Shown: in pieces, positions 1-6,715 of the stretch
Position numbering within the stretch: the stretch's first letter is position 1
Layout of the letters: every line of letters starts with the position of its first letter
NCBI GenBank assembly: GCA_015067145.1
Contig: SVNA01000007.1
Location: 1 to 64,000, forward strand
Reading direction: 5' to 3'
DNA: 64,000 bases
Source: Oscillospiraceae bacterium
Lineage (GTDB): Bacteria > Bacillota > Clostridia > Oscillospirales > Ruminococcaceae
Made by a program: the position numbers and the translations under genes
The notes under the pieces: model-generated
Told to the model about the DNA's origin: nothing
Database searches by the model: none
What the model saw: only the letters and a program-made list of their open reading frames with translations

Positions 1-308
<308 letters not shown>

Positions 309-403
309 TCAATACACAATTTTTTACAAATATTTGTATAAGGAAAGTTGTAAAATCAAATGCAACAAAGGACTTATTCCTTACTAAAAATGAGGTAAAT
401 AGC

Positions 404-422
404 GATAACGTATATAGTTATC
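404..422. promoter_or_regulatory. Inverted repeat GATAAC-GTATATA-GTTATC, candidate operator upstream of the phage early genes
   Basis: Perfect 6-bp arms with 7-nt spacer about 65 nt upstream of the first phage ORF. Confidence 0.35.
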
Positions 423-486
423 AGATTCCAAAAGATTTATTTTCCAGTGTTGAATTAAGATTTTAATATAGAAAGGATTTACAATT

Positions 487-705
487 ATGATGAAAGCACA
501 GATTTTGGCAGTTAAAGAACAGATTTTCAAGCAGGAAGGTCAGGAAGATAGAAAGTATTGGACTCTCACAATTCTTCTTGCAGATGGAGATACTGCAAAA
601 ATTAACAGTTCTAAAATGGCTAAAGCAGGACAGTCCGCAGTTCTGACTTTGCAGTCTGACCGCAAAAGCGGTGGACTTGTAGTCCGTTGTACAGATATCG
701 CCTAG
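487..705 (+). CDS. Small protein, probable ssDNA-binding protein (pV-like)
   Basis: 72 aa, OB-like beta-rich composition (MMKAQILAVKEQIFKQEGQEDRKYWTLTILLADGDTAKINSSKM...), RBS GAAAGGA; position equivalent to gV. Confidence 0.5.
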   Translation: MMKAQILAVKEQIFKQEGQEDRKYWTLTILLADGDTAKINSSKMAKAGQSAVLTLQSDRKSGGLVVRCTDIA

Positions 706-724
706 AGAAAGGTAGTGCAAGGCT

Positions 725-743
725 TGCGGACTTTATGTCCGCA
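725..743 (+). repeat. Hairpin TGCGGAC-TTTAT-GTCCGCA followed by GCCGTGGCAC
   Basis: Perfect 7-bp stem between phage ORFs. Confidence 0.6.
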
Positions 744-768
744 GCCGTGGCACGTATCGGTGTAACGT

Positions 769-942
769 ATGATTATTAAAATATATCACAGTGAGTTAAA
801 TTCAAAGGAAGAATTTAATATTAAACAGTTGTCATTGATGGGAGATAACTTTGCAGTAGTGTTAGAGGATGGTTCTTTTAAATTTTTCTCACTTACTGAT
901 AATCTTGTTGAGGTTTTAGAGGGCAACGATGCGAATATTTGA
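769..942 (+). CDS. Small phage protein (57 aa), unknown function
   Basis: ORF MIIKIYHSELNSKEEFNIKQLSLMGDNFAVVLEDGSFKFFSLTDNLVEVLEGNDANI; overlaps the next ORF. Confidence 0.5.
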   Translation: MIIKIYHSELNSKEEFNIKQLSLMGDNFAVVLEDGSFKFFSLTDNLVEVLEGNDANI

Positions 943-1084
943 TTACATGTTCAGTTATGTTTCATCAAGAGCAATATATGACTACATACAGAATTTTATA
1001 AATGCTAATGGTATTCCGTTCAATGCTTTTGTGTTGGTTGTGATTGTTGTTCTTGTCCTCTATATAACCTTAAGTAGAAGATAA
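929..1084 (+). CDS. Small single-TM phage protein (51 aa), possible minor coat protein
   Basis: MRIFDYMFSYVSSRAIYDYIQNFINANGIPFNAFVLVVIVVLVLYITLSRR: one C-terminal TM with basic tail; overlaps the upstream ORF by 14 nt. Confidence 0.5.
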   Translation: MRIFDYMFSYVSSRAIYDYIQNFINANGIPFNAFVLVVIVVLVLYITLSRR

Positions 1085-1100
1085 AATTTAATAATGCTGT

Positions 1101-1159
1101 GGCGGTCTTAGACCGCCGTGGCACTACTCGATTAGTGCCACAAAATGTCATCATTTTGT
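1101..1159 (+). repeat. Three adjacent hairpins immediately upstream of and overlapping the rep start; candidate replication origin or control region
   Basis: GGCGGTC-TTA-GACCGCC (1101-1117), GTGGCACTA-CTCGAT-TAGTGCCAC (1118-1141), ACAAAATG-TCAT-CATTTTGT (1140-1159). Confidence 0.7.
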
Positions 1160-2027
1160 GTTTAAACCTAAATTTAGTGACCGCGTTTTAAATGTTGGCA
1201 TAAAAGAAGATTGTTTTTATACTACTCGTATTAAATATTATGGTGATGATTATGCAAAAGTAACCTGCTTTAATCGTCCTATATTTAATGGTGATAAGGT
1301 AGAAATACATAAAACTGATGAAGAATTACTTAAATCTAAAAATGATTTTAGTGGGTTTGTTGTTGTAGATGATATTTCCGATGTTGGAGATGTTTTTGGC
1401 TGTGCTTTTGAACCTGCCAAAAAAGTCCGCGAAGAGCGTTCCGACAGCGTAAAGCGTGCTAAAGATAAATGTTTCGAGATAGCTTATGCAAACAAATTTG
1501 ATTGGTTTGTAACCATCACTATAGATGCAGAAAAGTTAGACCGAACTGACACAAAGGAAATACTTAAAAAATGTCGTCCACTCTGGTCTAATCTTGTACA
1601 ACGTAAAGATTTTAAATATTTGTTAATACCTGAATATCACGAAAGATACGAAGAAAACGGTAAAAAGGCTATACATTTTCACGGTCTTTGTAGTGGTGAC
1701 CTTAAAATGACAGAAAGCGGAAAAGTCTTTAAAGGTAAACCTATATACAATTGGGATGATTGGAAATATGGATTTTCAACTGCTGTCCCATTGGATAAAC
1801 AAAAATTTATCTGCCAATATGTTACTAAATATGTTACTAAAGATAACAATAAAATCTTTGGTAAATATTATTTCAGCGGTGGTTGTTTGCGCAGAACTGT
1901 GCCGACTACCTATTGTAATGTAGATTATGCTGATGTTGGCAATTTATATGGAGTAAAACCTACAGAGGTTAATATAATAGATAATTATTTGAAAGTAAAA
2001 TATTTAACTTTAAATGCGGAGCAGTAG
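1158..2027 (+). CDS. Rolling-circle replication initiator, HUH endonuclease (Rep / pII-like)
   Basis: Motif 1 FDWFVTITID, HUH motif KAIHFHGLCSGD, tyrosine motif QYVTKYVTK in the expected order; probable GTG start. Confidence 0.88.
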   Translation: MFKPKFSDRVLNVGIKEDCFYTTRIKYYGDDYAKVTCFNRPIFNGDKVEIHKTDEELLKSKNDFSGFVVVDDISDVGDVFGCAFEPAKKVREERSDSVKRAKDKCFEIAYANKFDWFVTITIDAEKLDRTDTKEILKKCRPLWSNLVQRKDFKYLLIPEYHERYEENGKKAIHFHGLCSGDLKMTESGKVFKGKPIYNWDDWKYGFSTAVPLDKQKFICQYVTKYVTKDNNKIFGKYYFSGGCLRRTVPTTYCNVDYADVGNLYGVKPTEVNIIDNYLKVKYLTLNAEQ

Positions 2028-2096
2028 CTTAATTTGGTAAAGCATTTGTAAACTTTCAACTCGCTTTCAATTGGTGGTTCGAGTCCACCCTGCTCC
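2018..2096 (+). tRNA. tRNA-like element (possibly a pseudo-tRNA) between rep and the coat gene; anticodon arm non-canonical
   Basis: Acceptor GGAGCAG/CTGCTCC (7 bp), D-arm GCTT-AATTTGGTA-AAGC, T-arm GGTGG-TTCGAGT-CCACC all perfect; 29 nt between D and T arms does not form a normal anticodon stem and contains CTTTCAA twice. Confidence 0.6.
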
Positions 2097-2152
2097 CACA
2101 CCTTGATAATTAGTTGCAACTTATTATAAAAATCTTAAGAAAGGAAAAGCGT

Positions 2153-2341
2153 ATGGAAAATACAACAAATGCTATGGAAACTGCTATTACTACTATCACT
2201 GGCGCAATGCCAAATGTCTTTGAACTTGTAGAAACAGTTCTTACAGAGGTTCTTGGCAATCCTATTCTTGTAATTCCTCTCGCCATCAGCTTTATCGGTA
2301 TCGGTGTTGGCGTGTATAAGATGCTCCGAAAAGCAGTCTAA
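2153..2341 (+). CDS. Major coat protein (pVIII-like)
   Basis: 62 aa, acidic/amphipathic N-terminus, single TM (NPILVIPLAISFIGIGVGVYKML), basic C-terminus RKAV; RBS AAGAAAGGAAAAG; followed by a strong terminator. Confidence 0.75.
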   Translation: MENTTNAMETAITTITGAMPNVFELVETVLTEVLGNPILVIPLAISFIGIGVGVYKMLRKAV

Positions 2342-2354
2342 ACACAAAAATCAA

Positions 2355-2388
2355 AAGGTGGAGCGATGCTCCACCTTGTTTTTTTAGA
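2355..2388 (+). terminator. Strong intrinsic terminator after the coat gene
   Basis: AAGGTGGAGC-GAT-GCTCCACCTT-GTTTTTTT. Confidence 0.9.
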
Positions 2389-2396
2389 GGTGAAAA

Positions 2397-4280
2397 ATGA
2401 AAAAACGAATTTTAAGCGGTTTAACCGCTTTTATGATATGTGCAATAATGGTTGTTGCACCTCTTTCAATGCCTACTTATGCTTTAACTACAAGTAATGA
2501 TTCAGGTAGTGGGCGATTATGGGATGATTATTTAAATAGTGATGCTGAAACTTTTGAAGATTATATTAATCGTGCAGGTATTGGATTTCGTGAGGGTAGT
2601 TTTGGTGCTGAGCGTGGCGGTACTTTTGGTACGCCTAAACGTTTTTATAATCAAGGCTCTACTCAAAAAGAAGATAATAATGTAGAAAGTGTTCTCAATG
2701 ATGGTACTACTACATATACAAATTTTATTTATAATCATACATCTAGTTCTTCTAGTTCTTATTCTTATACCTTTCAGTATGATGGTGATACGTATGATGT
2801 AACTGAAATTAATTATAATGCTGATTATGACTTATATCAGCTTGTAACTACAAACTACAACTTTTATATAGAGTATAGTCCTACTTATGTTACTGTTCTG
2901 TATACTGATACAACCGAAAAATGCAGTTATAAGAGTAATATTTATTATCAGCTACCTGATGGTAGAAACAGTTATAATTTATCTTCCAGTGATGTATGGG
3001 GAACTTATTTTATTTATGATGCTATAAATTATAATCAGGTTCTTGAAGATGATGGCAAAACTAGGAATTTATATCATTTTGATGATGATTTATTAAATTC
3101 AGCGATAAATAAATTTGTTAGTTCTTCCGCTAGGCCTGATGTTCCTAGTTTTGCACCTGGTAAATTTAGTAGTGCATTAGTACAAAATTCTGTTAATTAT
3201 TATAGGCGATATGTTAGTTTTCCTTATTCTTTGAGTGTTGGTACTGCTGAATTATGGGTTTATTTTTCTCCTAATTTTTATTTTTCCGATGGTTCTTTGC
3301 ACTCTTTTAGTCAGGTAATGCCTTGTTGGCTTTATGGTCAAAATTCTGACTCTTATAAATGGTATTCTATTCCTACAGGTACTTGGGTACATCTTGCTTG
3401 GGTGGCTTCTGATAATAATTATATGTATAGTGGTACTACAAATAATTGTCGGTTGTTTATTAATGGCAAATATACCGCTGAAGTTGTTTATCCGTTTGGT
3501 TCTTCTATTGACAATACTGTTTATATTGATGGTGGGGGTGCTGACCAATATTATTCTGCACAGTTTGGTGTTGATGAATTTAGGTGTATGGAACCTAAAA
3601 ACATTATGTATACTAGCGATTTTACACCTAGTCAGCAACCTTTTGACTCTAATTTGGTTTTAGTTCTTCCTGAAACTGCTGAAGAAACGAATATAGCTAT
3701 AAAATCTAGTATTCCGGTATCTAGTTTAAGGGTTGGTGGTGTTCGTCCAACAATTAGTGATAATGGTTATGTTTATGTATATCTTGAAGATGATGTTGTT
3801 AAAGATGTTCAACAGTATCAGGTTGATGGTTGGTATTCTGTAGATGCATCTATTTATGATAATGGTTCTTGGGTTGAGTTAGATAATTATAATTTATCTT
3901 CTTATGCTCTTGATGAAGATAGTTTTGTTGATACTGATACTCCTGCACCAACTCCAACTCCTGATGGTAGTGGTTCTTCAGATAGTTCAAGTGGTGATAA
4001 TTCAACTGATGACACTGACAATGAAGATGGTATTTTAAGCAAATTAGTATCTACAATAACAAATTTTATCGGTAATCTTTTTACAACAGTATTTGGCGGT
4101 ATTCTTGATCTTGTAAATATACTTATTGATAACCTTAACGGATTATTAGATAGCTTTACTAGTATAACGGGATTAATCGGTTCTTTGTTTGGTTTCTTCC
4201 CCGATGAAATAATTACTGTTTTAACTATTGGTTTATCCGCTATATTCATACTTGCAATTATAAAAATGTTTAAGGGGTGA
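2397..4280 (+). CDS. pIII-like adsorption/attachment protein with LamG-like region
   Basis: Signal peptide (MKKRILSGLTAFMICAIMVVAPLSMPTYA), LamG/concanavalin-like segment (AELWVYFSPNFYF...WVHLAWVASDNN...CRLFINGKY), PTPTPDGSGSS Ser/Asp linker, C-terminal TM anchor; located after the coat gene. Confidence 0.75.
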   Translation: MKKRILSGLTAFMICAIMVVAPLSMPTYALTTSNDSGSGRLWDDYLNSDAETFEDYINRAGIGFREGSFGAERGGTFGTPKRFYNQGSTQKEDNNVESVLNDGTTTYTNFIYNHTSSSSSSYSYTFQYDGDTYDVTEINYNADYDLYQLVTTNYNFYIEYSPTYVTVLYTDTTEKCSYKSNIYYQLPDGRNSYNLSSSDVWGTYFIYDAINYNQVLEDDGKTRNLYHFDDDLLNSAINKFVSSSARPDVPSFAPGKFSSALVQNSVNYYRRYVSFPYSLSVGTAELWVYFSPNFYFSDGSLHSFSQVMPCWLYGQNSDSYKWYSIPTGTWVHLAWVASDNNYMYSGTTNNCRLFINGKYTAEVVYPFGSSIDNTVYIDGGGADQYYSAQFGVDEFRCMEPKNIMYTSDFTPSQQPFDSNLVLVLPETAEETNIAIKSSIPVSSLRVGGVRPTISDNGYVYVYLEDDVVKDVQQYQVDGWYSVDASIYDNGSWVELDNYNLSSYALDEDSFVDTDTPAPTPTPDGSGSSDSSSGDNSTDDTDNEDGILSKLVSTITNFIGNLFTTVFGGILDLVNILIDNLNGLLDSFTSITGLIGSLFGFFPDEIITVLTIGLSAIFILAIIKMFKG

Positions 4281-4284
4281 TTTT

Positions 4285-4443
4285 ATGGTTTTAGATGGTA
4301 TTAGTAAAGTAATGTCCGCGGTTTATGATTTGTTTCAGTTACAGATAACAATTGATGAATACAGTTTCACTCTTTGGAGCGTTTTTCTTTTTGGTATGGT
4401 CTGTGTGATTGTAGCGCGTTTTATAGGGGGATTGGTTAGATGA
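4285..4443 (+). CDS. Small single-TM phage protein (52 aa)
   Basis: MVLDGISKVMSAVYDLFQLQITIDEYSFTLWSVFLFGMVCVIVARFIGGLVR; ATGA overlap with next ORF. Confidence 0.55.
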   Translation: MVLDGISKVMSAVYDLFQLQITIDEYSFTLWSVFLFGMVCVIVARFIGGLVR

Positions 4444-5003
4444 AAAAAATTATAACAATACATTTAACTTTGGTTGTTGCTTTTTCAGTTTCTTTAACTG
4501 TTTTTGCGGATGGTGGTTATTTTTCCATAGATAATTTACCAGATTACCACCATATTCATTTTGATGTTCCTTATAATAATATTTATTATAGAGATTCTGA
4601 ACTTCGTAAATCTACTATTATTATTAGGTCAGATTATATTCTTGATTTGTATAATCAGGGTAACTTGATTGCTTCTGTTCCTCTTAAAGATACTGATTGT
4701 TCTTTTTATATTGAGGATGAAAATGCGTCTATGTCTACTATTTCTGGTATGGGTTATGTTGCTAATTTTTATGAATATGGCTATATTTTGGATTTTGATG
4801 GTTCTTTTTATTATTTACAAAACGATGATGTTTCTAACGAAGATACTCCCACAGAACCCGAAACAGAAACAATTTACATCAAAGAAAACCGCCCTCTATT
4901 TGAAACACCTTTAACCGATTATTCTGTAACAGAGGGGTTATTGCTTTTATTGTTCGTTGTAACAGTTCTTAACAGTATTTTTAAATCACATATAAAGAGG
5001 TAA
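4440..5003 (+). CDS. Secreted/membrane phage protein, probable minor virion protein
   Basis: Signal peptide (MKKIITIHLTLVVAFSVSLTVFA) and C-terminal TM with basic tail (LLLLLFVVTVLNSIFKSHIKR). Confidence 0.6.
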   Translation: MKKIITIHLTLVVAFSVSLTVFADGGYFSIDNLPDYHHIHFDVPYNNIYYRDSELRKSTIIIRSDYILDLYNQGNLIASVPLKDTDCSFYIEDENASMSTISGMGYVANFYEYGYILDFDGSFYYLQNDDVSNEDTPTEPETETIYIKENRPLFETPLTDYSVTEGLLLLLFVVTVLNSIFKSHIKR

Positions 5004-5006
5004 TTT

Positions 5007-5183
5007 ATGGGTAAATATATATTAGATTTCGTTGGCGTTGGTGATTTAACTTTTACAACATTGTCGGATGTTTTGGCTATAATTATCTACGTTTATGCGG
5101 GGCTTTATGCTTTAAAAATTGTAATGTCTTTTATATCTTCAATATTCCCTAACAGCAGAAATTCAATTTTTAGGGGGTTATAA
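5007..5183 (+). CDS. Small TM phage protein (58 aa), possible minor coat protein
   Basis: MGKYILDFVGVGDLTFTTLSDVLAIIIYVYAGLYALKIVMSFISSIFPNSRNSIFRGL. Confidence 0.55.
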   Translation: MGKYILDFVGVGDLTFTTLSDVLAIIIYVYAGLYALKIVMSFISSIFPNSRNSIFRGL

Positions 5184-5185
5184 TA

Positions 5186-6085
5186 TTGATTTATATAATT
5201 ATATTCGGTATTGTAATATGTTATATCTGTTTTGTTCCTTTCCGCATTTTGATATCACATCCTATTCAGGCGGTGAAAAATGGCTGTGTAGACAGTTATA
5301 AATATTTCAAGTATAAGAAATATAATGAGCAGAAAACGGGCGAAATTGTCGGTTATGTAGGGCTTTTCGGTAAAGGTAAAACTTTATCCGCAGTACATAA
5401 AGTAAGAACCATTTATTTTAAAAAGCATAATAAAATGGTTTGGTGTAGAGACAGAAAAAAGTTTGTTACACAAAAAATTGAGATTATATCAAATGTACGC
5501 CTGACCGATGTTCCGTATACATCGTTTGTTTCATTGGCTCAAATATTTACATCTGCGGAATTGAATAAAGCAAAGGACTATGAAAACGATACCTTAACAA
5601 TAACTATTGTTTTAGGTGATGAATTTAGTGTTCAGCTTAACAGCCGTTCATTTAAAGACAATATCAATCCTTTGTTCCTTAACACATTGTTGACCTGCCG
5701 ACACCATCACATTAGTTTATACTATACCGCACAGCGATTCGGTCACGTTGATGCTCTTTTACGTCAGGTAACAAGTTACGTTGTAGACTGTGATAAGAAA
5801 TGGCGTTTAATGGCGCAGTATCAGTACGATGCTTGGGATATGGAAAATGCTACAAATGCATTGCTTATTAAACCTATAGGCCGTGGTGGTTTCTTTGTAA
5901 GTAACCGAGATTATAATGCTTATGATACACTTGCAACAGTGCAGAATCTTAAAAAGAAATTTGATGAGGGCGATATGCTCACAGAAGAAGAAATTCTATT
6001 ATTACAAAATCCCGTTGTTAATGGTATGGAAAGTGTTACTACACCTAGTCGCAGGTTTAACAGAAATAGGAAAAAAGGCAGATAA
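5186..6085 (+). CDS. Zot-family / pI-type morphogenesis ATPase
   Basis: Walker A GYVGLFGKGKTLSAVHKVR, Walker B-like TITIVLGDEF, CRHHHISLYYTAQRFGHVDALLR motif typical of Zot/FtsK-like inovirus ATPases; N-terminal hydrophobic segment; TTG start. Confidence 0.85.
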   Translation: MIYIIIFGIVICYICFVPFRILISHPIQAVKNGCVDSYKYFKYKKYNEQKTGEIVGYVGLFGKGKTLSAVHKVRTIYFKKHNKMVWCRDRKKFVTQKIEIISNVRLTDVPYTSFVSLAQIFTSAELNKAKDYENDTLTITIVLGDEFSVQLNSRSFKDNINPLFLNTLLTCRHHHISLYYTAQRFGHVDALLRQVTSYVVDCDKKWRLMAQYQYDAWDMENATNALLIKPIGRGGFFVSNRDYNAYDTLATVQNLKKKFDEGDMLTEEEILLLQNPVVNGMESVTTPSRRFNRNRKKGR

Positions 6086-6092
6086 AAAAATA

Positions 6093-6118
6093 GAGGACGG
6101 TTTATCCGCCCTCTTTTT
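6093..6118. terminator. Terminator between the converging zot and 6122-6415 genes
   Basis: GAGGACGG-TTTAT-CCGCCCTC-TTTTT, preceded by an A-tract on the other strand. Confidence 0.75.
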
Positions 6119-6121
6119 GTT

Positions 6122-6415
6122 TTATTGTTTATGTGCTATTACTTTTAGTTCGTCCATCATTTCTTTTTTTATTGCTCTTGCCTGCTGTTTTGGTGTTGGT
6201 TCTGTTGTCTGTGGTGTTGGTTTCTTTTTTGATTTATGGAAAATGATTTTTAATAAGATGAATACAACAACAATATCTAAAAGGAAATACAGCATAGCTA
6301 TTGAATTTATTGTAAAAAATAATGCTATTATACCTAATGCAGTTTTAATTTTTTCAGCACGGAATATAAACCATAATAAAAGTAAAATAATAGCAACTAA
6401 ACGTGATTTTTTCAT
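6122..6415 (-). CDS. Opposite-strand two-TM membrane protein of the prophage, unknown function
   Basis: MKKSRLVAIILLLLWFIFRAEKIKTALGIIALFFTINSIAMLYFLLDIVVVFILLKIIF... plus charged tail; RBS AAGGTGG. Confidence 0.6.
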   Translation of the reverse strand: MKKSRLVAIILLLLWFIFRAEKIKTALGIIALFFTINSIAMLYFLLDIVVVFILLKIIFHKSKKKPTPQTTEPTPKQQARAIKKEMMDELKVIAHKQ

Positions 6416-6524
6416 AGTAACACCACCTTTTTTATAATATTTTAAAACTTATATACATTTAAGTCAATAATCATTTCCGTCTCGATTTGGTTTCATAATC
6501 CGTGTACCTCTCATAATTTATATT

Positions 6525-6549
6525 AGCAAAAGCATTGCTTTGTTTTGCT
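6525..6549. repeat. Hairpin AGCAAAA ... TTTTGCT in the phage intergenic region
   Basis: Perfect 7-bp arms, 11-nt spacer containing a competing AAAGC-ATT-GCTTT. Confidence 0.5.
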
Positions 6550-6573
6550 TTTGGTAATTAGTAAAGAGCGCGG

Positions 6574-6656
6574 TTTTTGCAGCTTGTCAATGGAAATAGT
6601 TTCAATGTTCACGGACACTTTTGTGAAGATTGAAACCCATTTACAAGCAGCAAAAA
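6574..6656. repeat. ~83-nt extended imperfect hairpin in the phage intergenic region (candidate packaging signal or ssDNA origin)
   Basis: Outer arms TTTTTGCAGCTTGTCAATGG/CCATTTACAAGCAGCAAAAA (18 of 20 pair), middle GTTTCAAT/ATTGAAAC (8 of 8), inner TTCAC/GTGAA, loop GGACACTTTT. Confidence 0.75.
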
Positions 6657-6715
6657 TTGTGCCACATAACAAATTAATAAATATCACAAAGTTAAATTGA
6701 AAGGTGTGTAAAAAT

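Noticed and set aside
3252-3638. Minus-strand ORFs (3252-3638, 3902-4249, 2532-2738) inside the pIII-like gene
   Set aside because: Ile/Thr/Ser-rich translations reflect the T-rich sense strand, not real genes
5186-6085. Zonular occludens toxin function for the Zot-like protein
   Set aside because: Zot homology here marks the filamentous phage assembly ATPase; no evidence for a toxin domain
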